Positions 8,515 to 15,309 of a stretch of 64,000 bases of DNA are shown piece after piece (the stretch's first letter is position 1; the number at the start of each line of letters is the position of its first letter). The stretch comes from Pseudomonas sp. PH1b (GTDB taxonomy: Bacteria > Pseudomonadota > Gammaproteobacteria > Pseudomonadales > Pseudomonadaceae), in NCBI RefSeq assembly GCF_000633395.1, contig NZ_AYMU01000009.1, positions 281,572-345,571 on the forward strand. Reading direction: 5' to 3'. Below the pieces are notes generated by a model. The model was given only the letters and a program-made list of their open reading frames with translations. It was not told where the DNA came from and made no database searches. Position numbers and translations under genes: made by a program.

Positions 8515-8604
8515 GGTGTAGGTGCTGGCTTGTGTAGGAGCTGGCTTGCCAGCGAATGCGCTCTGACAGACAGAGCCCTTTCGCCAGCAAGTTGGCTCCT
8601 ACAG
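8515..8604. repeat. REP-type inverted pair
   Basis: Two copies of the GTAGGAGCTGGCTTGCCAGC motif face each other (8534-8555 and 8581-8602), separated by about 25 bases, with a partial third copy at 8516-8530. Each half is itself an imperfect hairpin. It lies between two convergent genes, the normal place for Pseudomonas REP elements. The same motif recurs at 12285 and 19600-19746 in this window. Confidence 0.85.
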
Positions 8605-8606
8605 GA

Positions 8607-8948
8607 TTACTGTACCCAGCTGTAGAGCGGCGTATCGGCGCCGCTGACCACCTTGACCTCGGCGCAGTGGCGCAAGCGCACCAGCAATCGCTTGCCCGCC
8701 GCCGCGCTACCGGTCAGCCCCTCCAACTGTTCCAGCAACTGCGGCCCGCTGATCTGGCCCGCCTTGCGCAACAGATCCTTGGCGGTCTGCCACAGGGCAT
8801 CGTCCTGGCTGGCCGGCCTGGCCGTCGGCGCCGCCGCTTCAGGTTTGGCCGCCTGCAACTGCGCCGCCAGTTGTGCCCAGTCGCCCTCGTCCAGCTCCAG
8901 GGTCAAATCCACCGGCCAATCGCCGATGCTTCCACGAATCCGCAACAT
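8607..8948 (-). CDS. Hypothetical protein
   Basis: A 113-residue protein that I do not recognise. The N-terminus (MLRIRGSIGDWPVDLTLELDEGDWAQLAAQL) looks like a small alpha/beta domain, then an Ala/Pro-rich linker (residues 33-50), then a helical part with TAKDLLRKAGQISGPQLLEQL and a C-terminal strand. I chose the ATG at 8948 because a GGGAG ribosome site lies 7 bases upstream; in-frame ATGs further up lack one. It is cytosolic. It is transcribed toward cnoX and divergently from the DUF2796 gene; the same position next to a PA4062-like gene in P. aeruginosa suggests a conserved small gene. Confidence 0.65.
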   Translation of the reverse strand: MLRIRGSIGDWPVDLTLELDEGDWAQLAAQLQAAKPEAAAPTARPASQDDALWQTAKDLLRKAGQISGPQLLEQLEGLTGSAAAGKRLLVRLRHCAEVKVVSGADTPLYSWVQ

Positions 8949-9029
8949 GAGAGTGCTCCCGATTTTTCTGACGAGCATGCTCCCACCCGTCTTGCGCAAC
9001 GCCAAGCGGGCAGTCAAACTCCGCCGAGC

Positions 9030-9053
9030 ATTGTTATAAGATCACATAACATT
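9030..9053. promoter_or_regulatory. Inverted repeat upstream of the DUF2796 operon, candidate Zur operator
   Basis: Arms TGTTAT (9032-9037) and ATAACA (9046-9051) are perfect inverted repeats with an 8-base centre; extending outward keeps 7 of 8 positions symmetrical. The site ends 28 bases before the DUF2796 gene start. TGTTAT/ATAACA half-sites are those of Zur boxes, but the E. coli box has only 3 bases between the arms, so the assignment rests mainly on context: the downstream operon resembles the zinc-starvation operon PA4063-PA4066. Confidence 0.45.
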
Positions 9054-9080
9054 TATTTCATCTTCACCCGGAGACTTGCC

Positions 9081-9689
9081 ATGCGTCGTCTGCTATTCGC
9101 CCTGCCGTTCGCCCTGCTGCCGCTGGCCGCTGCCCAGACGGCGCTAGCCCATGAGCATGAACATGAACACGGCAGCCTCGGCGCCCACGAACATGGCGTT
9201 GCCCGACTCAACGCCGTACTCGACGGCCAGGCCCTGGAGCTGGAGTTGGAAAGCCCGGCGATGAACCTGGTCGGTTTCGAGCACGCCCCCAGTACCGACG
9301 CCGACAAGGCCAAGGTCGCTGCCGCCCGCGCCCAGCTGGAACAGCCCCTGGTGCTGTTCAGCCTGCCCAAGGCCGCCGCTTGCGTCGTGAGCAAACAGGA
9401 GCTGGAAAGCCCGCTGTTCGGCGACAAGCCCGAGGCCGACGAGCATGACCATGACGACCACGACGAAGATGCCAAGGGCGCCGATGGCCATGAGCATCAC
9501 CACGAACACAGCGAAATTCACGCCCACTACCAGTTCACCTGCGCCAAACCGGACGCCTTGAGCAACCTCGACCTGGGGACAATCTTCAAGACCTTCCCCG
9601 CCACCCAGAAAATTCAGGTACAACTCATTTCGCCCAGTGGCCAGCAAGGTGTCGAAGCCACCGCCAAGGCCGCCAGCCTGAAATTCTGA
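9081..9689 (+). CDS. DUF2796 (ZrgA-like) periplasmic protein, histidine-rich
   Basis: A 202-residue exported protein with a 23-residue signal peptide ending QTALA. The mature N-terminus is a His/Glu string (HEHEHEHGSLGAHEHG), and residues 120-150 hold a second metal-binding-like stretch rich in His and Asp (EHDHDDHDE, HEHHHEHSEIHAH). This is the DUF2796/ZrgA pattern; ZrgA is part of a Vibrio zinc-uptake system and the P. aeruginosa counterpart PA4063 is induced by zinc limitation. The start ATG has a GGAG site 8 bases upstream. It probably binds or delivers zinc in the periplasm and is first in an operon with an ABC transporter and a DUF3299 protein. Confidence 0.85.
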   Translation: MRRLLFALPFALLPLAAAQTALAHEHEHEHGSLGAHEHGVARLNAVLDGQALELELESPAMNLVGFEHAPSTDADKAKVAAARAQLEQPLVLFSLPKAAACVVSKQELESPLFGDKPEADEHDHDDHDEDAKGADGHEHHHEHSEIHAHYQFTCAKPDALSNLDLGTIFKTFPATQKIQVQLISPSGQQGVEATAKAASLKF

Positions 9690-9701
9690 GCGCCGTCCCC
9701 T

Positions 9702-9728
9702 GTAGCCGCAGCCTCCGGCAGCGGCTGC
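9702..9728. repeat. GTAGCCGCAGCC-type hairpin repeat
   Basis: GTAGCCGCAGCC (9702-9713) and GGCAGCGGCTGC form an imperfect hairpin between the DUF2796 gene and the ABC ATPase gene. It resembles another common Pseudomonas repeat family. It could lower expression of the distal genes or stabilise the upstream message. Confidence 0.5.
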
Positions 9729-9754
9729 AAAACCCACTCCATGATCGGCTCGAC

Positions 9755-10465
9755 ATGACCCAAGCACTTATCGAACTGTCCGACCTGAGCTTCAACTGGC
9801 CCGGTCACCCACAGTTGCTGGATATCCCGGCCTTTCGCCTGGAAGCCGGTGAGACGCTGTTTCTCAAAGGCCCCAGCGGCAGTGGCAAGACCACTCTCCT
9901 GGGGCTGCTGGGGGGTGTACAGAAGCCCAGCCAGGGCAGCATCCGCCTGCTGGGCCAGGAACTGACCGAGCTGTCTGCCGGGGCCCGCGATCGTTTTCGC
10001 GTGAATCACACCGGCTACATCTTCCAACAGTTCAACCTGCTGCCGTTTCTCTCGGTGCGCGAGAACGTCGAACTGCCCTGCCACTTCTCCAGGCTGCGGG
10101 CCAGCCGCGCCGCCGAGCGCCACGGCAGCGTCGACCGGGCTGCGGCCACCCTGCTGGCTCACCTGGGCCTGAAGGACCCCGAGCTGCTCAAGCGCCGCGC
10201 CGACTCGCTGTCCATCGGTCAGCAACAGCGGGTCGCCGCGGCCCGGGCGCTGATCGGCCAACCGGAGCTGGTGATCGCCGACGAGCCGACCTCGGCCCTC
10301 GATCATGACGCTCGGGGGGCCTTCCTTCAGTTGCTCTTCGCCGAGTGCCGCGAGGCTGGGGCCAGCCTGCTGTTCGTCAGCCATGACCAGAGCCTGGCGC
10401 CATTGTTCGATCGCAACCTGTCGCTGGCCGAACTCAATCGCGCCGCCAAGCCTGCAGAGGTCTGA
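9755..10465 (+). CDS. ABC transporter ATP-binding protein (LolD/MacB type), zinc-linked operon
   Basis: A 236-residue ATPase. Walker A is GPSGSGKT (39-46), the Q-loop lies in YIFQQFNLLPFLSVRENVELP, the signature is LSIGQQQRVAAARAL and Walker B is LVIADEPTSALDHD, with a switch-His in LLFVSHD. It is closest in layout to LolD/FtsE/MacB ATPases, which pair with FtsX-type permeases like the next gene. With PA4064-like context it is expected to serve metal homeostasis rather than lipoprotein transport. One base separates its stop from the permease ATG. Confidence 0.9.
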   Translation: MTQALIELSDLSFNWPGHPQLLDIPAFRLEAGETLFLKGPSGSGKTTLLGLLGGVQKPSQGSIRLLGQELTELSAGARDRFRVNHTGYIFQQFNLLPFLSVRENVELPCHFSRLRASRAAERHGSVDRAAATLLAHLGLKDPELLKRRADSLSIGQQQRVAAARALIGQPELVIADEPTSALDHDARGAFLQLLFAECREAGASLLFVSHDQSLAPLFDRNLSLAELNRAAKPAEV

Positions 10466-10466
10466 G

Positions 10467-11732
10467 ATGTATCTGTTCCGTCTAGCCATGGCCAGCCTAG
10501 CTAACCGCCGCTTCACGGCGATCCTCACGGCCTTCGCCATTGCCCTCTCGGTCTGCCTGCTGCTGGCGGTGGAGCGGGTGCGCACCGAAGCCCGAGCCAG
10601 CTTCGCCAGCACCATCAGCGGTACCGACCTGATCGTCGGCGCCCGCTCCGGCTCGGTGAACCTGCTGCTGTATTCGGTGTTTCGCATCGGCAACGCCACC
10701 AACAACATTCGCTGGGACAGCTTCGAACACTTTGCCAACAACCCGAAGGTGAAATGGGCGATCCCGATTTCCCTGGGCGACTCCCATCGCGGCTACCGGG
10801 TGATGGGCACCACCGACGCCTACTTCCAGCACTACCAGTACGGCCGCCAGCAGAACCTGCAACTGGCCGTGGGCCGGGCCTTCGCCACGGATCCCTTCGA
10901 GGTGGTACTCGGGGCCGAAGTGGCCGACGCCCTGCACTACAAGCTGGGGGACCAACTGGTGCTGGCCCACGGCGTGGCAGCCATCAGCCTGGTCAAGCAC
11001 GACGACAAGCCCTTCACCGTGGTCGGCATCCTCAAGCGCACCGGCACTCCGGTGGACCGCACCCTGCATATCAGCCTGGGCGGCATGGAGGCGATCCACA
11101 TCGACTGGCACAACGGCGTGCCCGCCCGTGGCGACGGCCGCATCAGCGCCGACCAGGCCCGCAACATGGACCTGACGCCCCAGGCCATCACGGCCTTCAT
11201 GCTCGGCCTCAACAGCAAGATCTCGACCTTCGCCCTGCAACGGGAGATCAACGAATTTCGCGGCGAGCCCATGCTGGCGATCCTTCCCGGGGTCGCCCTG
11301 CAGGAGCTCTGGAGCCTGATGGGCACCGCCGAAAAGGCCTTGTTCGTGGTCTCGCTGTTCGTGGTCCTGACCGGCCTGATCGGCATGCTCACGGCCATTC
11401 TCACCAGCCTCAATGAACGTCGCCGGGAGATGGCCATTCTGCGTTCGGTGGGCGCCCGTCCCTGGCACATCGCGACCCTGCTGGTACTGGAGGCGTTCGC
11501 CCTGGCGCTGTTCGGCGTGCTGGCCGGGCTCGGCCTGCTGTACCTGGGCATCGCCCTGGCCCAGGGCTACGTGCAGTCGACCTACGGCCTGTACCTGCCC
11601 CTGGCCTGGCCGAGCCAGTATGAGTGGACGCTGCTGGGCGGTATCCTGATTGCCGCGCTGCTGATGGGCAGCGTGCCGGCCTGGCGTGCCTACCGGCAAT
11701 CCCTGGCCGATGGCCTGTCGATTCGTTTATGA
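10467..11732 (+). CDS. ABC transporter permease (FtsX/MacB type)
   Basis: A 421-residue inner-membrane protein. There is one N-terminal membrane helix (FTAILTAFAIALSVCLLLAV), a large periplasmic domain (about 40-290) and three C-terminal helices (VVSLFVVLTGLIGMLTAIL, LEAFALALFGVLAGLGLLY, LLGGILIAALLMG) with the FtsX-family cytoplasmic loop ERRREMAILRSVGA. It forms the membrane partner of the preceding ATPase. The periplasmic part carries VRMGTTDAYF/GRQQNLQLAVGRAF-type MacB_PCD features. The start is the ATG directly after the ATPase stop; a longer in-frame reading lies inside the ATPase gene. Confidence 0.9.
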   Translation: MYLFRLAMASLANRRFTAILTAFAIALSVCLLLAVERVRTEARASFASTISGTDLIVGARSGSVNLLLYSVFRIGNATNNIRWDSFEHFANNPKVKWAIPISLGDSHRGYRVMGTTDAYFQHYQYGRQQNLQLAVGRAFATDPFEVVLGAEVADALHYKLGDQLVLAHGVAAISLVKHDDKPFTVVGILKRTGTPVDRTLHISLGGMEAIHIDWHNGVPARGDGRISADQARNMDLTPQAITAFMLGLNSKISTFALQREINEFRGEPMLAILPGVALQELWSLMGTAEKALFVVSLFVVLTGLIGMLTAILTSLNERRREMAILRSVGARPWHIATLLVLEAFALALFGVLAGLGLLYLGIALAQGYVQSTYGLYLPLAWPSQYEWTLLGGILIAALLMGSVPAWRAYRQSLADGLSIRL

Positions 11733-11742
11733 GCACCGGTTT

Positions 11743-12276
11743 ATGAGAGCTGATCTGCTGCGTCACCTGCTTGCCCTGTCGCTGCTGGTCGCCACTCCCC
11801 TGTGGGCGGCCACGGCAACAAAAGACCTGACCTGGTCGGAAATGATCCCGGCGGACGCGCCAGCGGAAGTGCCGAACATGAAGCCCCTGCACGACCTGTC
11901 GCAAATGAGCGATGCGCTGGCTGCGGAGTCGGCTCCCGCGGCCAAGCAGGACCTGCCCAATGCACCGGTGGTCAAGAGCCTCGACGGCCAGTCGGTTCGC
12001 CTGCCCGGCTACATCGTGCCACTTGAGGTGAATGAAGAAGGGCGCACCACGGACTTCCTGCTGGTGCCCTACTTCGGAGCCTGCATCCACGTGCCGCCAC
12101 CGCCATCGAACCAGATCGTCCATGTCACCAGCGAGGTCGGGGTCAAGCTCGATGAGCTGTATCAACCTTACTGGATCGAGGGCGACATGCAGGTCAAGCC
12201 TTCCAGCAGCGAGCTGGCGGATGCCGGCTACCAGATGGCGGCGCAGAAGATCTACATCTACGAACTGCCGGAGTAA
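11743..12276 (+). CDS. DUF3299 domain periplasmic protein
   Basis: A 177-residue exported protein. The signal peptide covers about residues 1-22 (ending LWAAT). The DUF3299 core is VRLPGYIVPLEVNEEGRT followed by FLLVPYFGACIHVPPPPSNQI, the most conserved segment of the family, with an invariant Cys and His. It completes the four-gene set seen as PA4063-PA4066 and in Vibrio zrg loci, so a role in periplasmic zinc handling is likely but not proven. It begins 10 bases after the permease stop; an in-frame upstream start lies within the permease gene and would spoil the signal peptide. Confidence 0.85.
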   Translation: MRADLLRHLLALSLLVATPLWAATATKDLTWSEMIPADAPAEVPNMKPLHDLSQMSDALAAESAPAAKQDLPNAPVVKSLDGQSVRLPGYIVPLEVNEEGRTTDFLLVPYFGACIHVPPPPSNQIVHVTSEVGVKLDELYQPYWIEGDMQVKPSSSELADAGYQMAAQKIYIYELPE

Positions 12277-12284
12277 ATGCCCTG

Positions 12285-12305
12285 GTAGAAGCCGGCTTGC
12301 CGGCG
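12285..12305. repeat. Single REP-type hairpin
   Basis: GTAGAAGCCGGCTTGCCGGCG matches the REP motif found elsewhere in this window, as a lone copy directly after the DUF3299 gene. The core GCCGGC-TT-GCCGGC is a perfect hairpin. It separates the metal operon from the oprG promoter region. Confidence 0.7.
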
Positions 12306-12376
12306 CAGAAGGCGAACACCAAAAGAACGCGGGGCAAAAGAATAGTTCAGCGTCGAAGCCGGGGTCTGCCATTTCA

Positions 12377-12417
12377 TTGAGCTGAGTCAAGGTGGTCAAC
12401 TTGACGATCCTTACCAT
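12377..12417 (+). promoter_or_regulatory. ANR/FNR-type site and -10 element of oprG
   Basis: TTGAG-CTGA-GTCAA at 12377-12390 matches the ANR/FNR half-sites TTGA and TCAA with the correct 6-base centre. A TACCAT hexamer at 12412-12417 is placed so that the site would be centred about 41 bases before the start of transcription, the class II activator position. oprG/ompW genes are ANR/FNR-dependent in P. aeruginosa and E. coli. The outer bases of the core differ from the best consensus (G/C instead of T/A). Confidence 0.65.
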
Positions 12418-12454
12418 TGGACATAGCCAATCTGAATCGTCCTTTGGAGCTCCC

Positions 12455-13153
12455 ATGCACAAGTCCCTGCTTAGCGCTTCCCTGATCGCGCTCGCACTCG
12501 CCGCCCCCCTTGCCAACGCTCACGAAGCTGGTGACATCATCGTTCGTGCCGGTGCGATTACCGTCAAACCCAAGGCCAACAGCTCCGACGTCAAAGTCGA
12601 CAGCGGCCCCCTGGCCGGTGCCAACCTGGGCGGCAAGGCAACCATGAGCAGCGACACGCAGCTGGGCCTGAACTTCGCCTACATGCTGACCAACAACATC
12701 GGTATCGAACTGCTGGCCGCGACCCCGTTCGAACACGACGTGAAGATCCGCAACACCTCCCTGGCTCCAGCCAACGGCAAGCTCGGTACCCTCAAGCACC
12801 TGCCGCCAACCCTGAGCGTGGTGTACTACCCACTGGACCACAAGTCGGTGTTCCAACCCTACGTCGGTGCCGGTATCAACTACACCTGGATCTACGACGA
12901 GCACGTTGGCAGCCGCGCCCAATCCGAAGGTTTCGACAACTTCCGCGCCAAGAACTCCTGGGGCCTGGCCTGGCAGATCGGTGCCGACTACATGCTGACC
13001 GACAACATCATGATCAACGCCCAGGCACGCTACATCGATATCGATACCCGCGCCTACGTGGACAACAACGCGCTGGCCGCCGGCACTCGGGCCAAGGTCA
13101 ATGTCGACGTCGATCCTTGGGTCTACATGGTTGGCCTGGGCTACAAGTTCTAA
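12455..13153 (+). CDS. oprG: Outer membrane protein OprG (OmpW family)
   Basis: A 232-residue eight-stranded beta-barrel of the OmpW family, thought to pass small hydrophobic molecules. The signal peptide (1-23) ends LANAHE; the barrel contains the family pattern AGDIIVRAGAITVKP, TPFEHDVKI, LPPTLSVVYYPL, FQPYVGAGINYTWI, WGLAWQIGADYMLTDN and ends VYMVGLGYKF with the terminal Phe needed for BAM assembly. The ATG at 12455 has a TTGGAG site; the upstream in-frame GTG would precede the signal peptide by 21 residues. It is monocistronic, with an ANR-type site upstream and a terminator downstream. Confidence 0.95.
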   Translation: MHKSLLSASLIALALAAPLANAHEAGDIIVRAGAITVKPKANSSDVKVDSGPLAGANLGGKATMSSDTQLGLNFAYMLTNNIGIELLAATPFEHDVKIRNTSLAPANGKLGTLKHLPPTLSVVYYPLDHKSVFQPYVGAGINYTWIYDEHVGSRAQSEGFDNFRAKNSWGLAWQIGADYMLTDNIMINAQARYIDIDTRAYVDNNALAAGTRAKVNVDVDPWVYMVGLGYKF

Positions 13154-13169
13154 GCCCGCCAGTTACAAG

Positions 13170-13194
13170 AAAGGCGCCTCTCAGGCGCCTTTTT
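13170..13194. terminator. Bidirectional intrinsic terminator between oprG and the epimerase gene
   Basis: Perfect 9-base arms AAAGGCGCC and GGCGCCTTT with a 5-base loop TCTCA, ending in a run of T on both strands. It lies 17 bases after the oprG stop and 18 bases before the 3' end of the convergent epimerase gene, so it can serve both. Confidence 0.9.
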
Positions 13195-13211
13195 CATGTC
13201 CGCGATAAACC

Positions 13212-14141
13212 TCAGCGTCCCATCAGCCGGGCCAGGCCGACACTCATCGGCGTGGGCTCGGGGAAGTTGAAGCGCTGCAGCAGCCGCTGGTTGTTGGCCC
13301 GCGAATGACGAATATCACCGGCCCGAGCCGGACCGTAGCTGATGGGGGGCAGGTCGCCGACCACCTCGGCCAGGGCCGCAAGCATCTGCTTGAGGGTGGT
13401 GGCCTGGTTCAAGCCGACGTTGACCGCCCCCACTTCCAGTTGCACTGCTTCGATGGCCTGCACCAGCACCTGCACCAGGTCGCCAACATAGAGGAAGTCC
13501 CGGGTCTGCTCGCCATCACCGAACACGGTGATCGGCAGGCCTTGCTGAGCCCGCTCGGTGAAAATGCTGATCACCCCGGAATACGGCGAAGACGGATCCT
13601 GGCGCGGGCCGAAGATGTTGAAGAAGCGAAAGATCGCCGGCTCCAGAGCATGCTGGCGCCGGTAGAAGTCGAAGTAGTATTCACTGGCCAGCTTGTCCGA
13701 CGCGTAAGGCGTCAGCGGAGCCTTGGCGGTGTCTTCGTCAATCGACTGGCCTTCGCCATTGTTGCCATAGACCGCCGCGCTGGAAGCGAACAGCACCCGC
13801 TTGACGCCGTGCTCGCGCATGGCCTCGCAGACATTCAGGGTGCCGATGAAATTGCTCTGGTGGGTCTGGACCGGGTCGTCCACCGAGGCCTGCACCGAGG
13901 CTACCGCCGCCAGGTGCGCCACGGCGCCGCAGCCGCGCATCGCCCGGCTCACCAGGGCCGCATCGGCGACGTTGCCCTCGATCAACTCCAATCGTGGGTT
14001 GTCCAGTGGCAGGTTGCTGGGTTTGCCGGTGGACAAGTCATCCAGGACGCGCACCGCGTACCCTTTGGCCAGCAACGCATCGGTGAGGTGCGAACCAATA
14101 AAACCGGCACCGCCGGTGATCAATACAGGGCCATCAACCAT
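13212..14141 (-). CDS. NAD-dependent epimerase/dehydratase (UDP-glucose 4-epimerase-like)
   Basis: A 309-residue extended short-chain dehydrogenase. The Rossmann motif ITGGAGFIGSHL is at the N-terminus, followed by the NAD contact VLDDLSTG, then AHLAAVASV, a catalytic Ser in FASSAAVYG and the YASDK form of the YxxxK motif. The C-terminal part has FRFFNIFGPRQDP and DFLYVGDL typical of nucleotide-sugar epimerases. The start is the ATG giving MVDGPVLITGG; further upstream reading lies in the preceding gene. It overlaps the RmlD-like gene by 8 bases, so the two are probably co-translated. Counterpart of PA4068; the substrate is unknown. Confidence 0.88.
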   Translation of the reverse strand: MVDGPVLITGGAGFIGSHLTDALLAKGYAVRVLDDLSTGKPSNLPLDNPRLELIEGNVADAALVSRAMRGCGAVAHLAAVASVQASVDDPVQTHQSNFIGTLNVCEAMREHGVKRVLFASSAAVYGNNGEGQSIDEDTAKAPLTPYASDKLASEYYFDFYRRQHALEPAIFRFFNIFGPRQDPSSPYSGVISIFTERAQQGLPITVFGDGEQTRDFLYVGDLVQVLVQAIEAVQLEVGAVNVGLNQATTLKQMLAALAEVVGDLPPISYGPARAGDIRHSRANNQRLLQRFNFPEPTPMSVGLARLMGR

Positions 14142-15018
14142 GACGGTAGAACCTATCCAGTAATGCCGGGAGTGCGGCGCGCCAGGCACGCGGCTTGATC
14201 CCGAAGGTGTGAAGGATTTTCTTGCAGGCCAGCACCGCGTGCTGCGGCTCTTCGGCGGCATCGGCACTGGCCGCGTGAGCCTGGGCAGTGGGTGCCTCGA
14301 TGGCCAGCGGATGCAGCTGTCGCGCCTCGGTCAGTATCGCCTGCCCCAGGGCCAGGGGCGTGGTCGCTTCCTGCCCGGCGTAGTGATAGGTGCCCCACAG
14401 GGGCGCCGCGCAATCAAGCTGCTTGAGCACCGAGATGATCACCCGCGCCGCATCGTCCACCGGGGTCGGATTGCCCCGGCGGTCATCCGCCATGAGCAGT
14501 TCTTCCGAGGATTCGGCACGGGCCAGGAAGCGCCCGAGAATGCCCTCGGCGCTGTCATCGAGCAGCCAGCCAAAACGCAGCAGCACGTGTTGCGGGCAGG
14601 TCGCGCGAACGCTCTGCTCGATCCGCCACAGCGCCTGGCCGCGCAGCCCCAGGGGCACTGGTTCGTCTTTCTCGCTGTAGGCCGTGGCCCGCGAGCCGTC
14701 GAACACCCGGTAGCTCGAAGGCTGCACAAGAATGATGTTGTGATGCTGACAAAGCTCCGCCAGCCGCTCTACCGCCCGCTCCTGACCGCTCAGGCGCGCT
14801 TCGCTCACCGTCTCCGCCTGAAACCAGTCGAAGTAGTAAGCCAGGTTGATCAAGGCATCCGGACGGGTGTCGTCGAGCAGTTGCGTCAGGCTCGCGGCGT
14901 CCCAGCCGTCTTGCGGCGGACGGGGGGCGAGGAAACCGATGTCTTCCTCCGCACCCAGGCGAATCAGCGCCTGCCCAAGGGCATTTCCGCCGCCCAGTAA
15001 CATAAGGCGCATTCGCAT
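14134..15018 (-). CDS. Sugar nucleotide-binding protein, RmlD-like reductase
   Basis: A 294-residue Rossmann protein of the RmlD substrate-binding family. It has LLGGGNALGQALIR at the start, ALINLAYYFDWFQAE, VQPSSYRVFDG and FGWLLDDSAEGILGRF. The catalytic YxxxK of active RmlD enzymes is not obvious; the expected region reads SYRVFDGSRATAYSEKDEP, so YSEKD may stand in. The C-terminal 60 residues carry an Ala-rich insert and a helical end. I chose the first of two close ATGs (MRMRLMLLGGG), since the longer in-frame start adds 16 unrelated residues. Adjacent to the epimerase as in PA4068-PA4069. Confidence 0.75.
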   Translation of the reverse strand: MRMRLMLLGGGNALGQALIRLGAEEDIGFLAPRPPQDGWDAASLTQLLDDTRPDALINLAYYFDWFQAETVSEARLSGQERAVERLAELCQHHNIILVQPSSYRVFDGSRATAYSEKDEPVPLGLRGQALWRIEQSVRATCPQHVLLRFGWLLDDSAEGILGRFLARAESSEELLMADDRRGNPTPVDDAARVIISVLKQLDCAAPLWGTYHYAGQEATTPLALGQAILTEARQLHPLAIEAPTAQAHAASADAAEEPQHAVLACKKILHTFGIKPRAWRAALPALLDRFYRHG

Positions 15019-15309
15019 AGAGTCAGCAGGCCCAATCTGTTCAGAACGATGGTTTGGATTGGCCAATCCCGGGGATTGGCCGTCAATAATTGTCAGAATC
15101 GTTGCATTTTGCGGGTTTGTGGCGCAACCGTCACTGAGAAACTATCAGCGTGACCTGACGTCATCCCTGTCCAGGCCTCACCCGCCGGCCCCCGTGGCGA
15201 AAGCTTGGCATTCATTGCCCTGCCTGCCTCTCCCGAACGCGACCCGGTCTTGCAGCGATATTAAGCGCAGTGCTTGCAAGTTGCCCCGGGCGGCCGCATT
15301 AATTTGCCC

